The notes under the pieces: generated by a model
The model's input: only the letters and a program-made list of their open reading frames with translations
The model's database searches: none
What the model was told of the DNA's origin: nothing
Position numbers and translations under genes: made by a program
Shown here: positions 8,200 to 15,835 of the stretch, piece after piece
Numbering within the stretch: position 1 is the stretch's first letter
Layout of the letters: every line of letters starts with the position of its first letter
DNA from: an uncultured Bacteroidales bacterium
GTDB taxonomy: Bacteria > Bacteroidota > Bacteroidia > Bacteroidales > Paludibacteraceae
Direction of reading: 5' to 3'
Assembly (NCBI GenBank): GCA_937911935.1
Contig: CALDQH010000105.1
Location: 1-28,371, forward strand
DNA length: 28,371 nt

Positions 8200-9269
8200 T
8201 GACCTGCATGTTTTATTGTTTTGTTTGCATTACAAGTTTGTATGCTTGTATGATTATAGCTTATGCCCTGGGTTGGTATAAACAACATTCATGCAACCAG
8301 AGCAAAACAAAACCATCGATAAAAGTAACCGTTGTAGTGGCACTACGCAACGAGTCGGAGCATTTGCCCTTTTTGTTAAAAGGTTTGCAACAACAAACTT
8401 ATCCGCATTTTGAGGTTTTGTTGATAAACGATCACAGCACGGACAATAGCAAAACAGTTTTCGATTCGTTTTTAGATGGTCGATTTCGGTGGATAGATGC
8501 TGTCGAGAAAGGCAAAAAATCGGCAATAGCGCAAGCCGTATCTCTTGCCAGTGGCGATGTAATTCTAACAACCGATGCCGATGTTACTTTGCCTGCTACT
8601 TGGATAGAAAAAATGGTACTGGCGTATCAAGATAGGCAAGTAGATTTGCTAATAGGTCCAGTCTCCATGATTCAAGCAACTGCCTTTGAACTGCTGGATT
8701 ATTGGAGTTTAGAAGGTACAACCATAGGTAGTGCATCTATTCAAAATCCAGTATTGTGTAGTGGTGCAAACTTAGCCTTTTCGCCTTCCTGGTATCAAAA
8801 ATGCCGACCCTATTTGCATTTTGATGTGCCGTCGGGTGATGATATGTTTTTGCTTGAGGCTACCCGAAGGCTAAAAGGCAAGATATATGCTATAAAGGAC
8901 AAGCAAGCAACGGTGCTTATTCAAGGTTGTTCGTCGCTTTCTTCTTTCCTAATGCAACGTGCACGTTGGGCAGGTAAGGCTCCTCGTTACAAAGATGCAG
9001 CACTCATTACAGCGGCTTTGTTGGTGGCGTGTATGCAGATTATAGGTGTGGCAAGTATGATTATTGCCTTTTGGCAACCGGTGTTTGTCTGGTTTATTTT
9101 GGCAAAATCAGTGGTCGATTTGTTGTTAGTGGGGCAGGTTGCCTTATATCATCAAACCTATAAACCGATGCTGTTTTATCCTTTTGTATCGATTTTGTAT
9201 CCTTTATACGTAATTATAGTATTGATTCTAACTTTATTTCCTTTGCAATGGAAACAACGAAAATTATAA
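8199..9269 (+). CDS. Membrane-associated family 2 glycosyltransferase
   Basis: This 356-residue protein has one N-terminal membrane helix (about 4-26), a cytoplasmic GT-A domain and about two or three C-terminal helices (265-350). The catalytic pattern is complete: TVVVALRNE (44-52), INDHSTDNS (76-84), the DxD motif TTDADV (124-129), SGDD (212-215) as the acidic acceptor region, and QRARW (253-257), the QxxRW motif of processive or hyaluronan/cellulose-synthase-like GT2 enzymes. Donor and acceptor sugars are unknown; a role in envelope polysaccharide is inference. Its ATG shares one base with the upstream LysE-family stop, and its 3' end overlaps the next gene by 22 nt. Confidence 0.88.
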   Translation: MTCMFYCFVCITSLYACMIIAYALGWYKQHSCNQSKTKPSIKVTVVVALRNESEHLPFLLKGLQQQTYPHFEVLLINDHSTDNSKTVFDSFLDGRFRWIDAVEKGKKSAIAQAVSLASGDVILTTDADVTLPATWIEKMVLAYQDRQVDLLIGPVSMIQATAFELLDYWSLEGTTIGSASIQNPVLCSGANLAFSPSWYQKCRPYLHFDVPSGDDMFLLEATRRLKGKIYAIKDKQATVLIQGCSSLSSFLMQRARWAGKAPRYKDAALITAALLVACMQIIGVASMIIAFWQPVFVWFILAKSVVDLLLVGQVALYHQTYKPMLFYPFVSILYPLYVIIVLILTLFPLQWKQRKL

Positions 9270-10219
9270 AACATTTCTGCATCGCTATTTTGGTTATGAT
9301 GTGTTGTGCCTGTGGAGCAAATTCAGAACAGTCTAAAACACCCTCTGCTAACCAACCATCTGTACCTATTTTTAATGCGGATAGTTGTTATGCCTTTTTA
9401 AAAGCACAAACAGATTTTGGCGCTCGTGTGCCTAATTCGCCTGCGCATGTGGCGTGTGGTGATTTTCTAGTTGGTCAATTTAAGCAATATGGGGCAACCG
9501 TAATTGAGCAAGATGTTCAATTGTCGGCATACGATAATACCAAATTACAAGCACGTAATATCATTGCTTCTTGGAAAACAGAAACACCCAATCGCATCAT
9601 GCTTTGTGCGCATTGGGACTCCAGACACATTTGCGACGAAGACCCAACCCCAGCACACCGCAATCAACCTGTAATGGGGGCAAACGATGGTGCAAGTGGG
9701 GTGGCTGTGTTGTTGGAAATAGCGCGTTTAGTAGCGCAACAACAGCCTCACGTTGGTTTGGACATTATTCTTTTTGATGCTGAAGATTATGGCAATTCGG
9801 ATGTTGATCATTCCTTTTGTTTAGGCTCTCAATATTGGGCAAGAAACCCGCATAAAAGACCCTATCAAGCAAGATTTGGTATTCTCTTGGATATGGTAGG
9901 GGGTAAAAACCCAACATTTGCCAAAGATCAAGTATCCATGTATTATGCTTCTGATGTTGCTAATATGGTTTGGGACAAAGCTGCCCAGTTGGGATATGGT
10001 AATGTGTTTGTTTCTGACTTGGGTGGTGGCGTAATAGACGACCATTATTATGTAAATATGCTTTCTGGAGTACCATGCATTGATATTATTCACCATCATG
10101 CTCAAAATGGTTTTCCAGAAACCTGGCATACTACCAACGATGTAATCGAAAATATCGATAAAAATACCCTACATGCTGTAGGCACCGTTGTTACACATGT
10201 GTTGTACGAACTAAAATAA
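9248..10219 (+). CDS. Type II (M28-fold) glutaminyl-peptide cyclotransferase, lipoprotein
   Basis: Predicted to cyclise N-terminal glutamine to pyroglutamate on exported proteins in the periplasm. The 323 residues begin with a hydrophobic signal segment and a Cys cluster, MMCCACG; Cys22 is the likely lipidated residue, though the lipobox is not perfect. The catalytic fold is M28-like. Compared with human QPCT, Asp147 (GANDGASG) fits the zinc ligand Asp159, Glu179-Asp180 (DAED) fits Glu201-Glu202, Asp215 (LLDMVGG) fits Asp248, Asp264/265 (IDDH) fits Asp305, and Trp293-His294 (TWHTTND) fits Trp329-His330. The residue matching is mine, by eye. Similar enzymes are known in Porphyromonas, Tannerella and Prevotella. 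An M28 aminopeptidase is the alternative. It overlaps the GT2 gene and precedes rnhB by 27 nt. Confidence 0.82.
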   Translation: METTKIIKHFCIAILVMMCCACGANSEQSKTPSANQPSVPIFNADSCYAFLKAQTDFGARVPNSPAHVACGDFLVGQFKQYGATVIEQDVQLSAYDNTKLQARNIIASWKTETPNRIMLCAHWDSRHICDEDPTPAHRNQPVMGANDGASGVAVLLEIARLVAQQQPHVGLDIILFDAEDYGNSDVDHSFCLGSQYWARNPHKRPYQARFGILLDMVGGKNPTFAKDQVSMYYASDVANMVWDKAAQLGYGNVFVSDLGGGVIDDHYYVNMLSGVPCIDIIHHHAQNGFPETWHTTNDVIENIDKNTLHAVGTVVTHVLYELK

Positions 10220-10246
10220 ATACGCATCACCAAATCACCAACATAA

Positions 10247-10849
10247 ATGCTCCAACCCTATTTAAATAAAGGAATCATAGAGTGCGGACTTGACGAAGCA
10301 GGTCGTGGCTGTTTAGCAGGTCCAGTTTTTGCTGCTGCTGTTATTTTGCCGCCTGATTTTAGCAACGAAATGCTTAACGACTCCAAGCAATTGTCAGAGG
10401 CAAAACGCTATCAGCTAAGACCCATTATTGAGTGGCAAGCATTGGCATGGTCTGTAGGTGTAGTATATCCCGATGAAATAGATAAAATTAATATCCTAAA
10501 TGCGTCATTTTTAGCGATGGAAAGGGCAGTTTTGGGGCTTTCTGTCAAACCCCAGCATTTATTGGTAGATGGCAATCGTTTTAAAACTACTTTGGATATA
10601 CCGTTTACTTGCATTGTAAAAGGTGATGGTAAAATGCAAAGCATAGCTGCAGCCTCTATTCTGGCAAAAACCTATCGTGACGATTATATGAATCAAATAG
10701 CCGAGTCGTATCCCCAGTACCAATGGGCAGAAAATAAAGGTTATCCAACGCAGGCGCACCGGTTAGCCATTCAGCAGTATGGTATCACGCCTCATCATCG
10801 GTTAACGTATGGGGGAGTAAAGGAGTACATAAAAGAGGCTTCGGAATAA
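10247..10849 (+). CDS. rnhB: Ribonuclease HII
   Basis: Cleaves RNA in RNA-DNA hybrids and starts removal of single ribonucleotides from DNA. The 200-residue protein shows the full DEDD active site: Asp16 and Glu17 in GLDEAGRGCLAGPV, Asp108 in LLVDGN and Asp127 in VKGDGK, followed by the signature SIAAASILAKTYRD (132-145). The start MLQPYLNKGIIECG gives the usual short lead before the first motif. It is the last gene of the plus-strand run that starts with the LysE-family gene, and its stop codon lies inside the loop of a terminator hairpin. Confidence 0.96.
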   Translation: MLQPYLNKGIIECGLDEAGRGCLAGPVFAAAVILPPDFSNEMLNDSKQLSEAKRYQLRPIIEWQALAWSVGVVYPDEIDKINILNASFLAMERAVLGLSVKPQHLLVDGNRFKTTLDIPFTCIVKGDGKMQSIAAASILAKTYRDDYMNQIAESYPQYQWAENKGYPTQAHRLAIQQYGITPHHRLTYGGVKEYIKEASE

Positions 10850-10859
10850 TCCGAAGCCT
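10836..10859. terminator. Bidirectional terminator between rnhB and the antiporter gene
   Basis: AGGCTTCGGA (10836-10845) and TCCGAAGCCT (10850-10859) form a perfect 10-bp stem with a 4-nt loop that holds the rnhB stop codon. It is followed by TAAATTTTAT on the plus strand and by CTTTTATG on the minus strand. It lies 6 bp beyond the antiporter stop, so it can serve both convergent genes. Confidence 0.8.
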
Positions 10860-10865
10860 TAAATT

Positions 10866-13040
10866 TTATATAATCTTGTGCGAATCAATGGTTTTGTCTT
10901 CTTCGCCCTCTTTAAATTGTTCGGGATACAAGACAATATAACTATAATCTTTAAAGTAGGTTGCCATCTGTTTGGGCAACTTGTCCAGTAAAGGAGAGTA
11001 CGATAAACTCGCCTTACGGGCTGTAATAACAATAAACAAGTCGTCTTTCTGTACGACACTGGTAAGCATTAAAAAATCGTCCCAATCTGCCAGAAGTGTA
11101 TAGGTTGTTGCCGTGCTATAGCGTTTTTGCTTGATATGCGATTTGAGTGCATCAAGTGTATCTTCGGTGGCATAAAACAACACCGAACTACCCGTTTGGC
11201 TTGCTAAGGTATAGATGCGATCGCACCAATTTCTAAAGCCTGTTTCAAATTGAGCGCTACTGGGTACGGCAACGACCAAACGGTTAATGGTTCCCAATGG
11301 TTGAATAGACTTGTAAATACAAATCATGCGGTTTACGTTACCAAGCAAAGAGTCTGCCATGTTTCCCAAGAAACTGTCGCTGATGCTGCTTTTTTGATGT
11401 AGTCCAATGATAACGTCCGAGATATTTTTTTCGCGTACTACGTTAATAATGCCACTAGCAATGTTTAAGTCGTATCGCGAAATCATTTTCATTTTTGTGT
11501 CGCTGGCAGCACAAAGGGTAGCTGCTTTTTCCAACAATTTCTTGCCCGATTGCAACGACTCTTTCGAGTTGTTCGGCACAACATTTAGTCCGTAAATAGG
11601 GTGGCTGTTCTTTTTGTCTTTTATGAGAACGGCCAAATCGACTAAACCTTCTATGGTCGAAGGGTTAGCAATGGGTATTAGAATACGATGCTCTGGTCGA
11701 TAGGTATCTTTTTCTTCGTCCTCTTTGGCTCCCTCGCTGGTTGCCATCATCTTGGCAGATCGTTCTGTAACAATTGAACTGATGGTACAAGTAATCAATA
11801 TCATGATAATGGTACCATTTAATATTTCGGTGGTAAGTAGCCTGATAGGCTCGTTGTTTGCGGTATAGCCCACAATGACATTATAAGCAATCATGACAGC
11901 TGCCAAGGTAGCTGCTGCTTGTGCATTGCTCAAGCCAAATATCATCTTACCCTCCAATTTGGACATCTTAAAGCAGAGACGTGTGCTAACTGCAGCCCAA
12001 TATTTAGACAAAGTGGCTATGAAGGACATGACAACAGCTGCTAAAAGGGTGGTATAGCCATCAAAAATAACGCTAAAGTCAACAATCATGCCCACGCTTA
12101 TCAAAAAGAAGGGTATAAAAATAGCGTTGCCTACAAAATCGATGCGGTTCATCAGAGGCGAGCGCTTGGGAATAAGTCGATTCAGGTTGATACCTGCCAA
12201 GAATGCACCAATGATGTATTCTATGCCCGCCAATTTGGCCATAAACGATGACAAAAACACAATCGCCAATACAAAGATATATTGCGAGATACTATCTTCT
12301 ACACGTTTAAAAAACCATTTGCCTATGCGGGGTATCAGAACAAACATAAACACGGCAAATAGGATATTTGAGATGGCAAATTCAGCCCAGAACCTCCAAT
12401 TGATACTGCCTTGTTTTACCATTTCGAGTGATATAACCAACACCAACAACGATAAAATGGTGGTAATCATGGTTCCGCCAATGGTAATGGTAACAGATCG
12501 ACTCCTACTAACCCCTAATCGGCTTACAATGGGGTAGGCAACCAAGGTATTTGAGGCATACATACTTGCTAGTACAATGGCAGATAACAAGGTGTATTTG
12601 GTAAATACCTGTAGGTTATTGGCTTCTCCGCTTGTCCAGGTTACGAGAGAGGGATCTCCTGCTATGTTGCTGTATATATGCTCAATTAGGAAGTAACCTG
12701 AGGTAACTCCTAATATCATCGGGATAAGAAAGGTAAACAGACCAAAAACCAAACTCTTGCCACGGTTACGCCTAAAGTCGTCCATATCCATATCTACCCC
12801 TGCCAGGAACATAATGTACAGCACGCCTACCTGACCAAAAAGTTTAAAGCTACTATCGTAGTCCAATAAGCCAACACCGTTTGGTCCTAAGGCAACTCCT
12901 GCCAATATTAAGCCCACTATGTGTGGAATCCGCAGTTTGTTAAATACAATCGGGGAGAATAAAATAATACTCAACACCACGAAAAAAATAAGCGTGGGGT
13001 CTTGCAGCGGAAGATGTATGAGTTCTTTAATATAATCCAT
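10866..13040 (-). CDS. CPA2-family cation:proton antiporter with C-terminal USP-like domains
   Basis: An integral inner-membrane antiporter exchanging Na+ or K+ for protons. The 724 residues divide into about 12 membrane helices (12-425) and a soluble half. The helical part has the CPA2 features PHIVGLILAGVALGPNGVG near residue 40, then QVGVLYIMFLAGVDMD, and a later EYIIGAFLAGINL. The soluble part holds two universal-stress-protein-like alpha/beta segments (about 450-595 and 600-715) that could bind nucleotide. No TrkA-N (RCK) domain is visible, so it is not a KefB/KefC-type channel of the usual build. Its ATG lies 3 nt after the proA stop. That tight link suggests coexpression with proline synthesis, possibly for osmotic or salt adaptation (inference). 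Ion specificity is unknown. Confidence 0.87.
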   Translation of the reverse strand: MDYIKELIHLPLQDPTLIFFVVLSIILFSPIVFNKLRIPHIVGLILAGVALGPNGVGLLDYDSSFKLFGQVGVLYIMFLAGVDMDMDDFRRNRGKSLVFGLFTFLIPMILGVTSGYFLIEHIYSNIAGDPSLVTWTSGEANNLQVFTKYTLLSAIVLASMYASNTLVAYPIVSRLGVSRSRSVTITIGGTMITTILSLLVLVISLEMVKQGSINWRFWAEFAISNILFAVFMFVLIPRIGKWFFKRVEDSISQYIFVLAIVFLSSFMAKLAGIEYIIGAFLAGINLNRLIPKRSPLMNRIDFVGNAIFIPFFLISVGMIVDFSVIFDGYTTLLAAVVMSFIATLSKYWAAVSTRLCFKMSKLEGKMIFGLSNAQAAATLAAVMIAYNVIVGYTANNEPIRLLTTEILNGTIIMILITCTISSIVTERSAKMMATSEGAKEDEEKDTYRPEHRILIPIANPSTIEGLVDLAVLIKDKKNSHPIYGLNVVPNNSKESLQSGKKLLEKAATLCAASDTKMKMISRYDLNIASGIINVVREKNISDVIIGLHQKSSISDSFLGNMADSLLGNVNRMICIYKSIQPLGTINRLVVAVPSSAQFETGFRNWCDRIYTLASQTGSSVLFYATEDTLDALKSHIKQKRYSTATTYTLLADWDDFLMLTSVVQKDDLFIVITARKASLSYSPLLDKLPKQMATYFKDYSYIVLYPEQFKEGEEDKTIDSHKII

Positions 13041-13043
13041 GTA

Positions 13044-14288
13044 TTAAGGTCTTGTTTGTCCATTTCCTACAATTAACCATTTGTAGGTAGTTAGTTCGGG
13101 CAATGCCATAGGGCCTCTGGCATGTAATTTTTGGGTACTGATACCAATTTCGGCACCCATACCAAACTGACCTCCGTCGGTAAAGCTGGTAGGTGCGTTG
13201 TGATATACGCACGATGCATCGATTTCTTGCAAGAAAGAGGCTGCTGCTTCTTCGTTTTCTGTTACGATGCTTTCGCTGTGTTTAGAACTATATGTGCTGA
13301 TGTGGTCGATAGCATCTCTTAGGCTATTGGCAGTTTTAATGCTCATGCGATGTGCCATAAATTCCTTGCCAAAACTTTCGGCGTTTGCTTGGGTAAGTAA
13401 CTCGGCAGGGTAATGTCCTTGCAAAGCGGTGTATGCGGCATCGTCAGCTTCAATAACCACCTCTTTTTCTTGGATTAAACCCGAGCATATAGCAGGTAGG
13501 TCGCTTAATCTGTCTTTGTGAATGACCAAGCAATCCAAGGCGTTACAAACGCTAACGCGACGTGTTTTAGCATTTTCGATAATGGCTTTTCCTTTTGCCA
13601 AATCTGCATCCTTATCAAAATAGCAGTGAACAACGCCTGCACCCGTTTCTATTACAGGAACCATGGCATTTTCGCGTACGTATTTAATCAAACCTGCGCT
13701 ACCACGTGGTATAATCAAATCAACATAGCCCACAGCGTTTAGCAGGTCGCCAGTTGCCTCTCTGCCTGCAGGTAGAAGGTGAACCATGTTTTCGTCTAAG
13801 TTATTCTCTTTAAGAACTTCTTTGATCAAACTTACAATAGCAAAGTTGGAATTGTAAGCATCTGTCCCCCCTTTTAGAACACAAACATTGCCCGTTTTAA
13901 AACATAGCGAGAATACATCAAAGCTAACGTTGGGTCGTGCTTCGTAGATAATGCCAATTACTCCAAATGGAACAGCCTTTTTGGTTAGTTTTAGCCCATT
14001 GGGTAGTTCTCTGCTTTCTAATACGTTGCCCACAGGCGATGGTAGCGATGCTACTTTTCTAATATCCGATGCGATGTCATAAATGCGTTGCTTGGTTAAG
14101 AGTAATCTGTCGTAAAGCGGATTACTCTTTTCCATGGCAGCTAAATCTTTTTGATTTTCTGCCAATAAGTCATCGCATTTTTCTTCGGCTTTACTTGCTA
14201 ATGCTAATAAAACATGGTTTATTTCTTGGGTGGATACTAAATTTAACTTTCTCGAAGCACAAAGTGCATTTTCTTTCCAGGTATTCAT
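13044..14288 (-). CDS. proA: Gamma-glutamyl phosphate reductase
   Basis: Second step of proline synthesis: reduces gamma-glutamyl phosphate to glutamate semialdehyde with NADPH. With the start chosen here it has 414 residues, the usual size. The frame is open 28 codons further upstream, but that part contains the -7 box at 14337-14344, so the ATG at 14286-14288 (MNTWKENALCASRKL) is the start. An aldehyde dehydrogenase fold is recognisable: VPFGVIGIIYEARPNV, GNVCVLKGGTDAYNSN, LIIPRGSAGLIKYV, and the catalytic Cys in SVCNALDCLVIH. It is separated from proB by a terminator and has its own promoter; the antiporter follows after 3 nt. Confidence 0.95.
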   Translation of the reverse strand: MNTWKENALCASRKLNLVSTQEINHVLLALASKAEEKCDDLLAENQKDLAAMEKSNPLYDRLLLTKQRIYDIASDIRKVASLPSPVGNVLESRELPNGLKLTKKAVPFGVIGIIYEARPNVSFDVFSLCFKTGNVCVLKGGTDAYNSNFAIVSLIKEVLKENNLDENMVHLLPAGREATGDLLNAVGYVDLIIPRGSAGLIKYVRENAMVPVIETGAGVVHCYFDKDADLAKGKAIIENAKTRRVSVCNALDCLVIHKDRLSDLPAICSGLIQEKEVVIEADDAAYTALQGHYPAELLTQANAESFGKEFMAHRMSIKTANSLRDAIDHISTYSSKHSESIVTENEEAAASFLQEIDASCVYHNAPTSFTDGGQFGMGAEIGISTQKLHARGPMALPELTTYKWLIVGNGQTRP

Positions 14289-14336
14289 GGTGTAATTGTT
14301 TAAAGCAGTTTTAGCTAAAAAGGTGTTATCTCCATG

Positions 14337-14344
14337 CAAATATA
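14337..14344 (-). promoter_or_regulatory. -7 box of the proA promoter
   Basis: The minus strand reads TATATTTG, an exact TAnnTTTG match, placing the transcription start near 14330 and giving a leader of about 42 nt before the proA ATG. The -33 region is poor. The box decides the proA start because it lies inside the longer open frame. Confidence 0.65.
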
Positions 14345-14378
14345 GCATTTTTTTTGTGTTTTTTAGGGTCAAGGTGCT

Positions 14379-14462
14379 ATTTTATTACACAGCAATTTTA
14401 ACGGGCAAAACCCTATTTCTTAACACATTTGTATAATGATTGTATTGTGTTTGTAATAAAAT
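14379..14462. repeat. Nested inverted repeats in the proB-proA interval
   Basis: ATTTTATTACA (14379-14389) is matched perfectly by TGTAATAAAAT (14452-14462). Inside lie GGG-CAAAA-CCC (14403-14413) and AACACA (14422-14427) paired with TGTGTT (14446-14451), the latter abutting the outer arm. Together they can fold as a three-way junction. There is no protein frame with a start here. It could be a structured RNA on either strand or a DNA regulatory site upstream of the proA promoter. Confidence 0.5.
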
Positions 14463-14589
14463 TGCACAAATATGCTAAAAATGAGCCGTTTTGGTTAAAA
14501 TATCTATAACAGTGCGGTTTAATTCAAAAAAACGCCACATATTTGCATTGTGATTTTTTCATAGTATTTGATTTTAAGGTTAGCAAATA

Positions 14590-14621
14590 GGTAGTCAGGC
14601 GTGACTGCCTTTTGTTTTTTT
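14590..14621 (+). terminator. Plus-strand rho-independent terminator without an assigned gene
   Basis: GGTAGTCA (14590-14597), loop GGCG, TGACTGCC (14602-14609), then TTTTGTTTTTTT. The one imperfect pair is a T-G wobble that works only if the plus strand is transcribed; on the minus strand it becomes a C-A mismatch. Both neighbouring genes run on the minus strand, so this terminator needs an unannotated plus-strand transcript, perhaps a small RNA covering part of 14379-14621. No exact plus-strand -7 box was found; CATATTTG near 14529 is one base off. Confidence 0.6.
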
Positions 14622-14689
14622 ATACCCCTTGTTAAGTTCCTCAAATGCTTCTCCTCGACGATTGCCTGGACTAAAACCGAAACCCCTAT

Positions 14690-14718
14690 AAAAAAGGGCA
14701 GACCCATTGGATCTACCC
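14690..14718 (-). terminator. Rho-independent terminator of the arg/pro operon, after proB
   Basis: Read on the minus strand: GGGTAGATCC, loop AAT, GGGTCTGCCC, then TTTTTT. The stem of 10 pairs includes two T-G wobbles that become A-C mismatches on the other strand, so its direction is clear. It starts 25 bp beyond the proB stop and separates proB from proA. Confidence 0.85.
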
Positions 14719-14743
14719 TATTTAATGCGTATGCTGTTTCTAT

Positions 14744-15826
14744 TTAATTGATAAACAAGTAATCGTAGTGTATAAATGGTCTAAGCCCTTTTTTGCCAAT
14801 GTTGGCAGTAGCTTTTTCGCTATCCATTTGAGCTTTGCCCACTCCCAATTCGGTGCCATCTTCGGTGGTGATTTTTACAATATCGCCTTTTTCAAAACTA
14901 CCTTCAATGGTCGTAATACCAATAAAAAGTAGCGAATGTGCTTTATCAGATGTTAAAGCTTCTGCAGCTCCTTGGTTTACAATCACCCTTCCTTTGGCAA
15001 AACTTTCGCTGTGTGCAATCCATTTTTTTACGCCCGATGCTTCGCGTTCGTTGGCAATAAAGGTAGTATGCTTAATTTGGCTTTCTTTGTCGATTAAATC
15101 CAACAAGATACCATCGCGTTTACCGTTGGCAATCATAACGGTAATGCCTTCTTCTGCCACTTTGCGGGCAATGTTACATTTGGTAAGCATTCCTCCTCTG
15201 CCAAACGACGATTTGCCCGTCTGAATAAATTTAGAAAGATTGCGTTTGGGTTCTATCTCGGTAATTACTTTCGATTCGGGTAGGTTAGGGTCACCATCGT
15301 AAATGCCATCTATATTGCTCAAAATAATCAAGGCTTCTGCTTGCATCATGGTCGCTAATAGCCCCGAAAGTTCGTCATTGTCGGTAAACATCAACTCTGT
15401 AACCGATATGGTGTCGTTTTCGTTTACAATGGGCACAACCTTGTTGTCTAACATCACCGATATGCAGTCTTTCTGGGTTAAGTATTGGATGCGAGTACCA
15501 AAGCTTTCTTTGGTGGTAAGCACTTGTCCGCATATCATGCCGTGTTTAGCAAATAATTCGTAGTAGCGGTTAATCAATTTTGCTTGACCTACTGCCGAAA
15601 ACAATTGGCGAGCCGATACGGGGTCTAATTTTTTTTGCAATTTCATTTCGCTTCTGCCCGATGCAACTGCTCCCGACGATACCAAAATAACTTCTACACC
15701 AGCTTGGTGTAGTTGTGCTACTTGGTTTACCAATGATTCCATGCGTGCAGTGTCCAATGTACCGTCCTTTTGGGTGAGTACATTGCTGCCAATTTTTACT
15801 ACAACACGTTTATATTGAGCGTTCAT
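14744..15826 (-). CDS. proB: Glutamate 5-kinase with PUA domain
   Basis: First step of proline synthesis: phosphorylates glutamate on its gamma carboxylate. The 360 residues comprise an amino acid kinase domain (VVVKIGSNVLT at 8-18, LVSSGAVASGRSEM near 48-61, NENDTISVTEL near 134-144, SFGRGGMLTK near 211-220) and a C-terminal PUA domain (about 275-355, beginning KGRVIVNQGA). In E. coli the PUA domain is not essential for catalysis or proline feedback inhibition. The gene is the last of the arg/pro operon, 9 nt behind the acyl-CoA ligase gene, and is followed by a terminator. Confidence 0.95.
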   Translation of the reverse strand: MNAQYKRVVVKIGSNVLTQKDGTLDTARMESLVNQVAQLHQAGVEVILVSSGAVASGRSEMKLQKKLDPVSARQLFSAVGQAKLINRYYELFAKHGMICGQVLTTKESFGTRIQYLTQKDCISVMLDNKVVPIVNENDTISVTELMFTDNDELSGLLATMMQAEALIILSNIDGIYDGDPNLPESKVITEIEPKRNLSKFIQTGKSSFGRGGMLTKCNIARKVAEEGITVMIANGKRDGILLDLIDKESQIKHTTFIANEREASGVKKWIAHSESFAKGRVIVNQGAAEALTSDKAHSLLFIGITTIEGSFEKGDIVKITTEDGTELGVGKAQMDSEKATANIGKKGLRPFIHYDYLFIN

Positions 15827-15835
15827 ATAGCCGTT

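Noticed and set aside
14289..14372. N-terminal extension of proA by 28 codons
   Set aside because: The extension contains the proA -7 box (14337-14344) and is not part of the family; the start at 14288 gives the usual length.
14519..14707. Minus-strand open frame of 62 codons in the proB-proA interval, and a protein-like 40-codon stretch in the next frame
   Set aside because: The first overlaps the proB terminator and has no family; the second (with SPGNRRGEAFEELNKGYKK) has no start codon between its two stops. A decayed gene remains possible.
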